Shown here: positions 27,226 through 34,314 of the stretch, piece by piece | How positions within the stretch are numbered: position 1 is the first letter of the stretch | How the letters are laid out: each line of letters opens with the position of its first letter | From: Rhizobiales bacterium IMCC20636 | GTDB lineage: Bacteria; Pseudomonadota; Alphaproteobacteria; Rhizobiales; GCA-2746425 | Assembly: GCA_016865015.1 (NCBI GenBank) | Contig: CP018226.1 | Location: 248,001 to 312,000, forward strand | Direction of reading: 5' to 3' | Length of the DNA: 64,000 bases | The notes under the pieces: generated by a model | Databases searched by the model: none | Told to the model about the DNA's origin: nothing | The model's input: only the letters and a program-made list of their open reading frames with translations | Made by a program: the position numbers and the translations under genes

Positions 27226-27456
27226 TCAAACAGAGCAGGTTTGGCAATGAGCTCCTGCAGAATCGCGCTGTTGGCCCGGCATCCGGGTTGCATCGACTTG
27301 GCATCCAGAGCCAATTGCGTTGCCTTTGGCCACCACAGCGGCAATCTTGTCTTTGTCGACATCCAACACTGCCAACTGGTTTCCTGTTTCCAGCAGGCGT
27401 GTGCCAATTGCGCTGCCCATAATTCCGGCCCCGATGAGCGCTACCCTGTTGGACAT
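27226..27456 (-). pseudogene. Truncated NAD-binding dehydrogenase (beta-hydroxyacid dehydrogenase type) remnant
   Basis: The ATG is 1 base past the gntK stop. The first 50 residues are a good Rossmann N terminus (MSNRVALIGAGIMGSAIGTRLLE, LAVLDVDKDKIAAVVAKG) as in 3-hydroxyisobutyrate or 6-phosphogluconate dehydrogenases. Similarity then ends and the frame stops after 76 residues, against about 290 expected. The rest of the gene is missing before the repressor gene. It is probably a deletion remnant of a former operon member. Confidence 0.75.
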
Positions 27457-27457
27457 G

Positions 27458-28024
27458 TCATGTCCTCTCATGGCCGGCGCTTTGCAGCGCGGCGATTGCG
27501 TTGGTGACAATGGTGTCGACCGGCGCATCAATATCTACGGTAACAGCATCTTCATCGGGTCCCGGTGGCTCCAGGGTTGCGAATTGGCTGTCAAGCAGGC
27601 TGGTTGGCATGAAGTGACCCGTGCGGGCAGACATACGACTGCGGATCAACGCGCGGCTACCGGACAGATAGATGAAGGTGGTGCGCTCACCCGCTGCGGC
27701 AGTAATGCGGTCCCGATAGACGCGTTTCAGTGCTGAACAGCCACCAACAACAATCCCGTCGCGTTGCTGCATTTCCCTGGCAAAGCGCTCAAGCCATGGC
27801 CAGCGATCGTCATCGGTGAGCGGCTCGCCACGGCTCATTTTCTCGACGTTTTCTGGCGGGTGATAGGTGTCGCCATCCAGATAGAGGCCGCCCAAACGTT
27901 TGGCCAGCGCCTCACCGATGGAGGATTTTCCGCAGCCGGCAACGCCCATCACGACAAACAGACGCGCAGTGTCTGGACCGGGTCGGGTCAGGGTTTGATC
28001 AGAGTGAGGCAGTGATGCCTCCAT
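27458..28024 (-). CDS. gntK: Gluconokinase
   Basis: 188 residues. P-loop kinase with Walker A GVAGCGKSSIGEALA, the substrate segment LDGDTYHPPENVEKMSRGEPLTDDDRWPWL and ALKRVYRD, all typical of GntK. It phosphorylates gluconate to 6-phosphogluconate for the Entner-Doudoroff or pentose phosphate pathway. The ATG at 28024 overlaps the 3' end of the reductase gene by 26 bases, which supports translational coupling; the open frame further upstream overlaps that gene and is a shadow. Confidence 0.95.
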   Translation of the reverse strand: MEASLPHSDQTLTRPGPDTARLFVVMGVAGCGKSSIGEALAKRLGGLYLDGDTYHPPENVEKMSRGEPLTDDDRWPWLERFAREMQQRDGIVVGGCSALKRVYRDRITAAAGERTTFIYLSGSRALIRSRMSARTGHFMPTSLLDSQFATLEPPGPDEDAVTVDIDAPVDTIVTNAIAALQSAGHERT

Positions 28025-28772
28025 CGACGTAAAGGGTGTGGCCGTTGACGAAGGATGACGCCGCCGAACTGAGGAAAATACAGGCACCGACGAGTTCGTC
28101 CACATTGCCCCAGCGTCCCGCTGGTGTGCGTTTTTCCAGCCATGCACTGAAATCCGGATCGGCGACAAGAGCCGCGTTGAGCGGTGTATCGAAATAACCC
28201 GGTGCAATCGCGTTGACCTGCAGGCCATGCTGGGCCCAATCGGTGGCCATGCCCTTGGTGAGGTTGCCCACGGCACCCTTTGTTGCGGTGTAAGGCGCAA
28301 TGCCGGGGCGGGCCAACACGGTCTGCACGGATGCAATATTGATAATTTTTCCGGCACCGCGTTTGATCATGTGGTTGGCAACAGCCTGTCCGACATTGAA
28401 GACAGTGGAAATATTGGTGTGGAGCAGTTTTTCAAACATTTCTGGCGGAAAGTCCTCCAGTGGGGTGCGGTGCTGCATGCCGGCATTGTTGACAAGAATG
28501 TCGATGGGACCATTGTCGGCTTCAAATCCGTCGACAGCCGCCTTCGCTGCGCCATGGTCGGTGGCATCAAAGGCCAGTTGGTGAACCTTGGGGCCGATCG
28601 AAGAGAGCTCGGCAGCAGCGCTGGCAATCCTGGTTTTGTCGCGGCCATTGATGATGATTGCGGCACCGGCTTCCACCAGACCCTTCGCCAATGCAAACCC
28701 AATCCCCTGTGACGATCCGGTTACCAGTGCGGTGCGTCCGGTCAGGTCAAACAGCTTTGTTCCAGTGGTCAC
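27999..28772 (-). CDS. idnO: Gluconate 5-dehydrogenase (5-keto-D-gluconate reductase)
   Basis: 257 residues, classical SDR. TGxxxGxG motif VTGSSQGIGFALAKGL, NNAG at LVNNAGMQHRTP, catalytic Ser in INIASVQT and YTATK for YxxxK. The opening KLFDLTGRTALVTG is typical of IdnO. It interconverts 5-ketogluconate and gluconate. A GTG start at 28772 is chosen because AAAGGA lies 8 bases upstream; the longer frame runs through the operator. First gene of the leftward operon idnO-gntK-(remnant)-lacI. Confidence 0.93.
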   Translation of the reverse strand: MTTGTKLFDLTGRTALVTGSSQGIGFALAKGLVEAGAAIIINGRDKTRIASAAAELSSIGPKVHQLAFDATDHGAAKAAVDGFEADNGPIDILVNNAGMQHRTPLEDFPPEMFEKLLHTNISTVFNVGQAVANHMIKRGAGKIINIASVQTVLARPGIAPYTATKGAVGNLTKGMATDWAQHGLQVNAIAPGYFDTPLNAALVADPDFSAWLEKRTPAGRWGNVDELVGACIFLSSAASSFVNGHTLYVDGGITASL

Positions 28773-28818
28773 TCTAACAGTCCTTTTAAATCTCGACAGG
28801 TGTCTGGTACTTCTGTAT

Positions 28819-28834
28819 ATGTTATCGATAACAT
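28819..28834. promoter_or_regulatory. Putative LacI-family operator 2 in the idnO-idnD divergent promoter
   Basis: ATGTTATCGATAACAT, a perfect 16-base palindrome, 47 bases before idnO and 80 bases before idnD. It is close to the known IdnR/GntR operator type (TGTTA...TAACA), so it probably controls both genes. Confidence 0.8.
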
Positions 28835-28913
28835 CTTCAAGAGACTCTTTGTGGAAAATTGCGCTCCCGTGTGAGCCGTTGTGATTTCCGCCCAGCAAGG
28901 AAAGCCAGAAATC

Positions 28914-29966
28914 ATGCGTGCCATCGTTATACACAAAGCCAAGGATTTGCGCGTTGAAGAGCGCACGGAAACCGCTTTACAATCCGCGCCCGGCCCTGGG
29001 CAAGTTGCCATCAAACTGGCGACAGGTGGGATTTGTGGGTCTGATCTGCATTATTACAATCATGGTGGCTTCGGGCCAATCACCCTGAAAGAGCCGATGG
29101 TTCTGGGCCATGAGGTATCCGGTTTTGTCAGTGCGCTTGGTGATGGTGTGGAGGGATTGGCGGTTGGCAATCTGGTGGCCATTTCCCCGTCGCGGCCTTG
29201 CGGAAGTTGCAAATATTGCGCAGAAGGCAAGCGCAATCATTGCCTCAACATGCGGTTTTATGGCTCGGCCATGCTGTTTCCACACATTCAGGGCGCGTTT
29301 CAGGAAAACCTGATTGCCGATGCCAGCCAATGTGTGAATGCCAATGGGCTAACCGCCGGTGAGGCGGCCGCCGCGGAGCCTTTGTCCGTGACGCTACATG
29401 CCACGCGCCGGGCAGGCGAAATGCTGGGCAAGAAAGTTCTGATTACTGGTAGCGGGCCGATAGGAACACTCTGCATTCTGGCGGCCCGCGCTGCCGGTGC
29501 AGCAGAAATTGTGGTAACTGATTTGTCAGATGCGGCACTGGTCTATGCCAAAAAGGTCGGTGCGGACCGGACCATTAATATGGCGACGGCATCGGATGGG
29601 CTGGAGGCCTATCATCCGGACAAAGGCTATTTTGACGTGTTGTTTGAATGTTCAGGTGCTGCGCCCGCGCTGGTGGCCGGCATTGCGGCGATGCGCCCGC
29701 GCGGCGTGGTCATGCAGCTTGGAATGGGAGGCGATATGACCCTGCCGATGCTGGCGCTGACCGCCAAGGAACTGGATTTGCGCGGTTCTTTCCGCTTTCA
29801 CGAAGAGTTCGCGATGGCCGTAGAATTGATGCAAAGCGGACAAATTGATGTGAAGCCGCTGATCTCTCACACCTTTGGCATTGAAGATGCGGTGGAAGCG
29901 TTTGACGTGGCCACTGATCGTGGCCAATCCATGAAGACGCAAATCCAGTTTGCGAAAAGTGCTTAG
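28914..29966 (+). CDS. idnD: L-idonate 5-dehydrogenase
   Basis: 350 residues, zinc-dependent medium-chain dehydrogenase. Catalytic zinc ligands in GGICGSDLHYY and LGHEVSG; the structural-zinc cysteines in SRPCGSCKYCAEGKRNHC. The coenzyme fold is at VLITGSGPIGTLCILAARAAGA. The DLHYYNHGGFG stretch is characteristic of IdnD, which oxidises L-idonate to 5-ketogluconate. AAGGAAA lies before the ATG at 28914. Its stop overlaps that of the convergent GlcG-like gene. With idnO and gntK it completes L-idonate to 6-phosphogluconate. Confidence 0.93.
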   Translation: MRAIVIHKAKDLRVEERTETALQSAPGPGQVAIKLATGGICGSDLHYYNHGGFGPITLKEPMVLGHEVSGFVSALGDGVEGLAVGNLVAISPSRPCGSCKYCAEGKRNHCLNMRFYGSAMLFPHIQGAFQENLIADASQCVNANGLTAGEAAAAEPLSVTLHATRRAGEMLGKKVLITGSGPIGTLCILAARAAGAAEIVVTDLSDAALVYAKKVGADRTINMATASDGLEAYHPDKGYFDVLFECSGAAPALVAGIAAMRPRGVVMQLGMGGDMTLPMLALTAKELDLRGSFRFHEEFAMAVELMQSGQIDVKPLISHTFGIEDAVEAFDVATDRGQSMKTQIQFAKSA

Positions 29967-30391
29967 GACTGAGGGAAGGTTTCTGCCCCGATTGCGGCAA
30001 GTGCGGCGTTGCCAACAATCACATCCTGCTCGCCGGTACCTGTTCCAACGCCGATCCCACCCAAAAGTTCTTCACCGATCCTGATGGGCAGTCCGCCGGG
30101 CAATCCGGTTACAGCGCCGCCGGTGGCTGCTGCAATACCGGGGCGGAAACCGTCGGGGATATTTGCGCTGGGTGCACCGATGGAAGCCGCAGTCTGTGCT
30201 TTGGCAAAGGCGCTTTTGCGGCTGAGAAATTTGGCACCGGTCATTCTGACTTCTGCAATCAACTCGCCGCTGGCATCGACAACAACGATACATTGGGGCT
30301 GTCCAATACGGTCCGCTTCATTGATGGCGGCGGTCAGCATTGCCATGGCTCCCTGATGTGTCAGTTGGGTTTTCGACGCGGTGAAACTCAT
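29963..30391 (-). CDS. GlcG/HbpS-family haem-binding-like protein
   Basis: 142 residues. The GlcG/HbpS fold is shown by AMAMLTAAINEADRIGQPQCIVVVDASGELIA, the SRKSAFAKAQTAA helix and the glycine-rich GLPIRIGEELLGGIGVGTGTGEQD end. AAGGAG lies 8 bases before the ATG at 30391. Members are often found in glycolate or polyol catabolic loci with unclear activity. Divergent from the lactonase with a shared operator-like palindrome between them. Confidence 0.88.
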   Translation of the reverse strand: MSFTASKTQLTHQGAMAMLTAAINEADRIGQPQCIVVVDASGELIAEVRMTGAKFLSRKSAFAKAQTAASIGAPSANIPDGFRPGIAAATGGAVTGLPGGLPIRIGEELLGGIGVGTGTGEQDVIVGNAALAAIGAETFPQS

Positions 30392-30420
30392 GCTAAGGCT
30401 CCTTGCAGAATGCAGTCGGT

Positions 30421-30436
30421 TTGATATCGATATCGA
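30421..30436. promoter_or_regulatory. Putative LacI-family operator 3
   Basis: TTGATATCGATATCGA contains the palindrome GATATCGATATC. It lies in the 81-base gap between the divergent GlcG-like and lactonase genes and aligns with the sites at 27113 and 28819 on the core TATCGATA. Confidence 0.6.
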
Positions 30437-30472
30437 ACAATTAGAGAATTGATACGGAAAGGGTAAGCCCCC

Positions 30473-31375
30473 ATGGCGTTTTTTGAAGTTCTGGATAAAC
30501 CATTTGGCAGTTATGTGCTGGGAAACGCGCCGGTCAAGCAAATAGCCACCGGGTTTGACTGGGTTGAAGGCCCGGTCTGGTTTGGTGATGCCAATTGCCT
30601 GCTGTTTTCCGACATTCCCAATAACCGCATCATGCGCTGGATTCCCGGCGTCGGCACAAGTGTTTATCGCGAGCCGTCCAACTATGCCAACGGGCACACA
30701 CGAGACCGGCAGGGCCGGTTGATTTCCTGCGAGCATGGCGCGCGGCGGGTGACGCGCACCGCTGCAGACGGGTCGGTGACCGTGATTGTCGACAGTTTTG
30801 AGGGCAAGCGGCTCAATTCACCGAATGATGTTGTGGTGAAGTCCGATGGCACCATCTGGTTCACCGATCCGCATTACGGCATCAAGACCAATTATGAAGG
30901 GTTCAAATCCGAGCAGGAACTGCCCTGCCAGGTCTATCGGGTTGATCCGGCCACAGGTGATATCGATGTCGTTCTGACGGATTTTGCCTGTCCCAACGGT
31001 CTGGCCTTTTCGCCTGATGAAGACAAGTTGTATGTGGCCGACACTGGCGTGATCTTTGATGAAAATGCCGAGCGCCATATTCGGGTGTTTGATGTGGATG
31101 CCAATAATCGTCTGAGCGGCGGCGCTGTGTTTCACAAAATCAGTGAGGGGTTTTCCGATGGCTTCCGGCTGGACAGTGACGGCAATGTCTGGTCATCGGC
31201 TGCCGATGGGGTGCATTGCATCAACCCGGCGGGCGCGTTGATCGGAAAAATCCTGGTTCCTGAACTGGTGTCGAATGTGTGTTTTGGCGGACGATCGAAG
31301 CATCAATTGTTCATTACTGCGACCACCAGTGTCTATTCGATCAGGCTTAACCGGCAAGGGGTGCAGTGGCCCTGA
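30473..31375 (+). CDS. SMP-30/gluconolactonase family protein
   Basis: 300 residues, six-bladed propeller of the SMP-30 family. Metal-site features: EGPVWFGDANCLLFSDIPNN (the conserved Glu), LNSPNDVVVKSDGTIWFTDPHYG (Asn, Asp) and CPNGLAFSPDEDKLYVADTG. It probably opens gluconolactone or a related sugar lactone, feeding gluconate into gntK. GGAAAGGG lies upstream. No signal peptide is seen, so it is probably cytoplasmic. Confidence 0.92.
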   Translation: MAFFEVLDKPFGSYVLGNAPVKQIATGFDWVEGPVWFGDANCLLFSDIPNNRIMRWIPGVGTSVYREPSNYANGHTRDRQGRLISCEHGARRVTRTAADGSVTVIVDSFEGKRLNSPNDVVVKSDGTIWFTDPHYGIKTNYEGFKSEQELPCQVYRVDPATGDIDVVLTDFACPNGLAFSPDEDKLYVADTGVIFDENAERHIRVFDVDANNRLSGGAVFHKISEGFSDGFRLDSDGNVWSSAADGVHCINPAGALIGKILVPELVSNVCFGGRSKHQLFITATTSVYSIRLNRQGVQWP

Positions 31376-31380
31376 TATTG

Positions 31381-31485
31381 TCAGGCAGTTGTAACCGGTA
31401 CGAGCCGGGTTGGAACGACAACGACTTCCTTGCAGGGTTCGTCGCGCAATCGCGCAACCAGCATTTCAGCCGCCTGTTTTCCATT
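31381..31485 (-). pseudogene. C-terminal remnant of a LacI-family regulator
   Basis: Read leftward, 31485-31381 gives NGKQAAEMLVARLRD then VVVVPTRLVPVTTA and a stop, which is the usual end of LacI-family sensor domains (helix, then the VVxPTRLV strand). Everything upstream is gone: at 31486 the sequence switches to a DUF2461-derived stretch. It is not a copy of the intact repressor at 26038. Confidence 0.72.
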
Positions 31486-31650
31486 TGAGCAGCAGATCAA
31501 TCTCCGGCTGGGGGCGCATCGATTCGGATCCGGAATGTCTGCAATCGCGCAGTTTCAATATCAAAGATGCCGCTATCCCGCGTCAGCTTCAGATTTCAGG
31601 CCGAAAAACCAGCAGGGCGGATTTGCCATGGAGTGTTCCGGCGTGCCGAG
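31486..31650 (-). pseudogene. Decayed partial duplicate of the DUF2461 gene
   Basis: 31486-31500 repeats 32629-32643 and roughly 31518-31650 repeats 32883-33012 at about 80 percent identity by eye, with the 240 bases between them absent. The fragment still reads ANPPCWFFGL-like residues (HGKSALLVFRPEI) but has a stop and no start. It is a non-functional scar fused to the LacI remnant. Confidence 0.75.
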
Positions 31651-31661
31651 TGGCCAAGGGT

Positions 31662-32150
31662 TCAACCGTCGAGCCAGACGGCGAGGCCATCCAGCGTCTG
31701 CAGCCCGTATTCCACTGCTCCGAAGCCGATAACGACCTGACGCCGTTCGCGGGTGGGGTGGAGCTGGCGCAGTGTGACGACCGTCTTGCCGTCGCTCTGC
31801 TCATCGAACGTCACCGTGGTGCGGAAACGATCCGGGTCGTCCGGGTCGGGTGTGCCGTAGTCCATGACGATCCGTTCGTTCGGAACAATCTCCAGAAAGC
31901 GCATGCGGTTCTCGAAGCGCTGCTGCTGGCCTTCGAACTCGCCCACCATGTCGAACCGCCAGCTCCCACCCTCGCGGATGTCGGCCTCGTGGGTCTCGAT
32001 GTCGAGCCCCGCCGGCCCATACCATTTCGCCAGCGCCTCGGGGTTGATCCAAGCGGCAAAGACCTTGTCGCGCGGGTGGTTCAGCAGTCTTACCACCACG
32101 ACTTCGCGGTCCAGCGACCAGGTTTCAATAGGGTTTTTCATGTCACTCAT
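31662..32150 (-). CDS. SRPBCC (AHSA1-like) domain protein
   Basis: 162 residues. START/Bet v1-like fold of the AHSA1 type: REVVVVRLLNHPRDKVFAAWINPEALAKWYGP, IREGGSWRFDM, EIVPNERIVMDY and TVVTLRQ. Such proteins bind hydrophobic ligands and are commonly paired with ArsR regulators. Its ATG lies within the last codons of the ArsR gene (8-base overlap), so the two are coupled. Confidence 0.93.
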   Translation of the reverse strand: MSDMKNPIETWSLDREVVVVRLLNHPRDKVFAAWINPEALAKWYGPAGLDIETHEADIREGGSWRFDMVGEFEGQQQRFENRMRFLEIVPNERIVMDYGTPDPDDPDRFRTTVTFDEQSDGKTVVTLRQLHPTRERRQVVIGFGAVEYGLQTLDGLAVWLDG

Positions 32151-32481
32151 CCTTCTTTTCGGTTTTGTCCAGATAGACTTCCAGCTGATCCAGCCGCTCT
32201 ACCCAGCGCCGACGCTCCGCCTCCATCCAATCCATAGCCTGGTCGAACCGCTCTGACTCAAGCCGACACCAGCGGCTGCGCCCACGTTTCTCGCTGGAGA
32301 TCAAACCGCTATCTTCCAGCACCTTGATATGCTGGGCGAAGGAGGGCAGCGCCATGTCGAAAGGCTCTGCCAAGGTGCTGACGGGCACCTCGCCATCGGC
32401 AAGTCGGGATAAAACCGCGCGGCGGGTCGGGTCGCTGAGGGCATGAAATGCAAGGTCGAGTTGTGTTGAATGATAAGGCAT
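32143..32481 (-). CDS. ArsR/SmtB-type winged-helix regulator
   Basis: 112 residues. The ALSDPTRRAVLSRLADGEVPVSTLAEPF opening and LPSFAQHIKVLEDSGLISSEKRGRSRW recognition helix and wing are typical of the SRPBCC-paired ArsR group. No cysteine metal box is present, so it likely senses something other than metals, perhaps the partner's ligand. Two TAAGG...CCTTA palindromes, one across its own start codon, suggest autorepression. Confidence 0.94.
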   Translation of the reverse strand: MPYHSTQLDLAFHALSDPTRRAVLSRLADGEVPVSTLAEPFDMALPSFAQHIKVLEDSGLISSEKRGRSRWCRLESERFDQAMDWMEAERRRWVERLDQLEVYLDKTEKKDE

Positions 32482-32489
32482 ATGCCTTA
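32474..32489. promoter_or_regulatory. ArsR operator candidate overlapping the arsR-like start codon
   Basis: TAAGGCATATGCCTTA is a perfect 16-base palindrome that includes the initiation codon at 32481-32479. Confidence 0.7.
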
Positions 32490-32521
32490 GTAATTTAACT
32501 TGGACGGTGAGTCAAGAATAT

Positions 32522-32537
32522 TAAGGTATTTACCTTA
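32522..32537. promoter_or_regulatory. Second ArsR operator candidate
   Basis: TAAGGTATTTACCTTA, centred 48 bases (near 4.6 helical turns) from the palindrome at 32474, with the same TAAGG/CCTTA arms. It probably flanks the promoter of the arsR-like gene. Confidence 0.7.
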
Positions 32538-32596
32538 GTATTCCGGTCCTGCTGTCCTCATGTGTACATAGATGTCAGCTTCATCCACGCCGCAAT

Positions 32597-33283
32597 TCAA
32601 TATGGGATGCGGAGACGCTGGTCTTGTCTGAGCAGCAGATCAAACACTGGCTTCAAATTGTCGAACTCGGTGCGACAGGTGGTAATCAGATATTTATCCA
32701 GGGCGGCTGAAACGTCACCGAGATCCGACCAGACTGCGAGGCCCTTGCGGCGCAGCAGTGCTTCATGGGGATGATCCTTGGCGTAGCCGGATGGGATGCG
32801 TTTCAATTCCGGCTCATCCAGGCGGGCACCATTTTGGATCAAGCCTTGCAGAATTGCTGCGATCTCATCGCCTTCAGGCCCATCGATTCGGCTCCGGAAT
32901 GTCTGCAATTGCGTAGCCTCGAAACCGAAAATCCCGCAGCCGAGGGTCAGTTTTTCCGTATCCAGACCGAAAAACCAGCAGGGCGGATTGGCCATGGGAT
33001 GTTCCGGCGTGAAGGAGATATGCATGTGCGTATTGTAAGGCGTCTTGTCCTTGGAAAACCGGACATCGCGATGAATGCGGAACAGTTTTGATGTGTGCGA
33101 CAGACCGGTCATGCTGTGCAGTTGTTCGGTCATGGTGGTTGAGAAGGCCAGTGCTGGCGTCTTGTAATCCTCCTCAATAACCTTTTTACGGGTCTGGAAC
33201 CAGTCGCGGTTGTTATCGGCCTTCAGCTGCTTCATGAAGGTGATGGTGCAGGCGGAAAAACCGGTAAATGGGATTTGAGTCAT
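32597..33283 (-). CDS. DUF2461 family protein
   Basis: 228 residues. DUF2461 features: FLKQLKADNNRDWF-like opening (FMKQLKADNNRDWFQTRK), LFRIHRDVRFSKDKTPYNTHMH, and LRRKGLAVWSDLGD near the C terminus. Function of the family is unknown. GGAAG precedes the ATG at 33283. It is downstream of the TfoX-domain gene (17-base gap) and a decayed partial copy lies at 31486-31650. Confidence 0.92.
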   Translation of the reverse strand: MTQIPFTGFSACTITFMKQLKADNNRDWFQTRKKVIEEDYKTPALAFSTTMTEQLHSMTGLSHTSKLFRIHRDVRFSKDKTPYNTHMHISFTPEHPMANPPCWFFGLDTEKLTLGCGIFGFEATQLQTFRSRIDGPEGDEIAAILQGLIQNGARLDEPELKRIPSGYAKDHPHEALLRRKGLAVWSDLGDVSAALDKYLITTCRTEFDNLKPVFDLLLRQDQRLRIPY

Positions 33284-33300
33284 AGTTTCTTCCATTCCGG

Positions 33301-33642
33301 TTATTTCGACGGAAGATTGCCGACGAAACTCAGCGCCAGGGCGATCCATCTGCGCAGACTGTCTGCGTCACAATCATCCTCATTGACAAAGATGAGGCCG
33401 GTCATTTTTCGGCCACCCTGTTCCATGGTCATCGCACCGGGCCGCTGCAGTGCTTCCGTCTCATTATCCTTGCCGACGCGGAACATGAAGCGGCCTTCGC
33501 CGGTCTTCTGCCGGTCTGCGCCGCCCAGCATGTTGCCATCCAGCATGAAGCAAACGCCACCCATCATGCGTTTTTCAACGATGCCGCCAAGGCCATCAAG
33601 CGCATTGCGAAATCGATCTGTCAGTTCTTCATCATAGGCCAT
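33301..33642 (-). CDS. TfoX/Sxy N-terminal domain protein
   Basis: 113 residues. TfoX N-terminal domain alone: DELTDRFRNAL, VEKRMMGGVCFMLDGNMLGG, RFMFRVGKDN and MTGLIFVNEDD. GAGGGA lies 8 bases before the ATG. Full Sxy proteins regulate competence in gammaproteobacteria; isolated N-domain proteins in alphaproteobacteria have no established role. Likely co-transcribed with DUF2461. Confidence 0.92.
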   Translation of the reverse strand: MAYDEELTDRFRNALDGLGGIVEKRMMGGVCFMLDGNMLGGADRQKTGEGRFMFRVGKDNETEALQRPGAMTMEQGGRKMTGLIFVNEDDCDADSLRRWIALALSFVGNLPSK

Positions 33643-33780
33643 GATCAGGGTCCCTCAGCCAAATTGGGTATTAGATAAGACTACAAATAGCTGCGATGAG
33701 ACTGCAACATTTGATCGATTTTTCAAAAAAATTCAAAAACTGCCAAGGAATTGCTGTCGCTGCACGTCCAATGGTTACAT

Positions 33781-34314
33781 ATGGATATGGTGACCGACGA
33801 TAATCAGCTGGCAGCACGGGCTGCAACGGGCGATGCGGCGGCGTTTCGGCTGCTGCTGGAGCGCCACTATGACAGCGTGTACCGGATTGCGTTCCGGTTT
33901 TCAGGTCAACGCGCTGATGCGGAAGATCTGGCACAGGATGTCTGCGCTTCGCTCGCCCGGAAAATCCGGTCCTTTCGCGGGGATGCGAAATTCAGCACCT
34001 GGCTGTATCGGGTTGTCATGAATGCCGCGCGGGATGCGCATCGCAAGACTGTGACTGCAAGCAAAGCCGCAAAAACCTATGGCGAAGTGGCCGAACTGGA
34101 ACGCGGCGCGCAGGCTGCCAGCAATCGTGACCAGGAATGGCTCTATGAAATGCTGGATGAGATTGGCGGCGAGCTGAAGGAAACGGCAGTTCTGGTGTTG
34201 GCCGAAGGGCTGAACCACGCAGAAGCTGCGGAAATTCTGGAAATCAAGGAATCCACTGTGTCCTGGCGCATGCATGAGCTGCGCAAGCACCTGAAACAGA
34301 TGGCAAGCACATGA
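33781..34314 (+). CDS. ECF RNA polymerase sigma factor
   Basis: 177 residues. Region 2 (AFRLLLERHYDSVYRIAFRFSGQRADAEDLAQDVC, then FSTWLYRVVMNAARD) and region 4 (LVLAEGLNHAEAAEILEIKESTVSWRMHELRK) are complete. No region 3, as in ECF factors. The ATG at 33781 is preferred over a TTG at 33751. The stop overlaps the start of the VWA gene (ATGA), making that protein its probable regulatory partner. Confidence 0.93.
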   Translation: MDMVTDDNQLAARAATGDAAAFRLLLERHYDSVYRIAFRFSGQRADAEDLAQDVCASLARKIRSFRGDAKFSTWLYRVVMNAARDAHRKTVTASKAAKTYGEVAELERGAQAASNRDQEWLYEMLDEIGGELKETAVLVLAEGLNHAEAAEILEIKESTVSWRMHELRKHLKQMAST

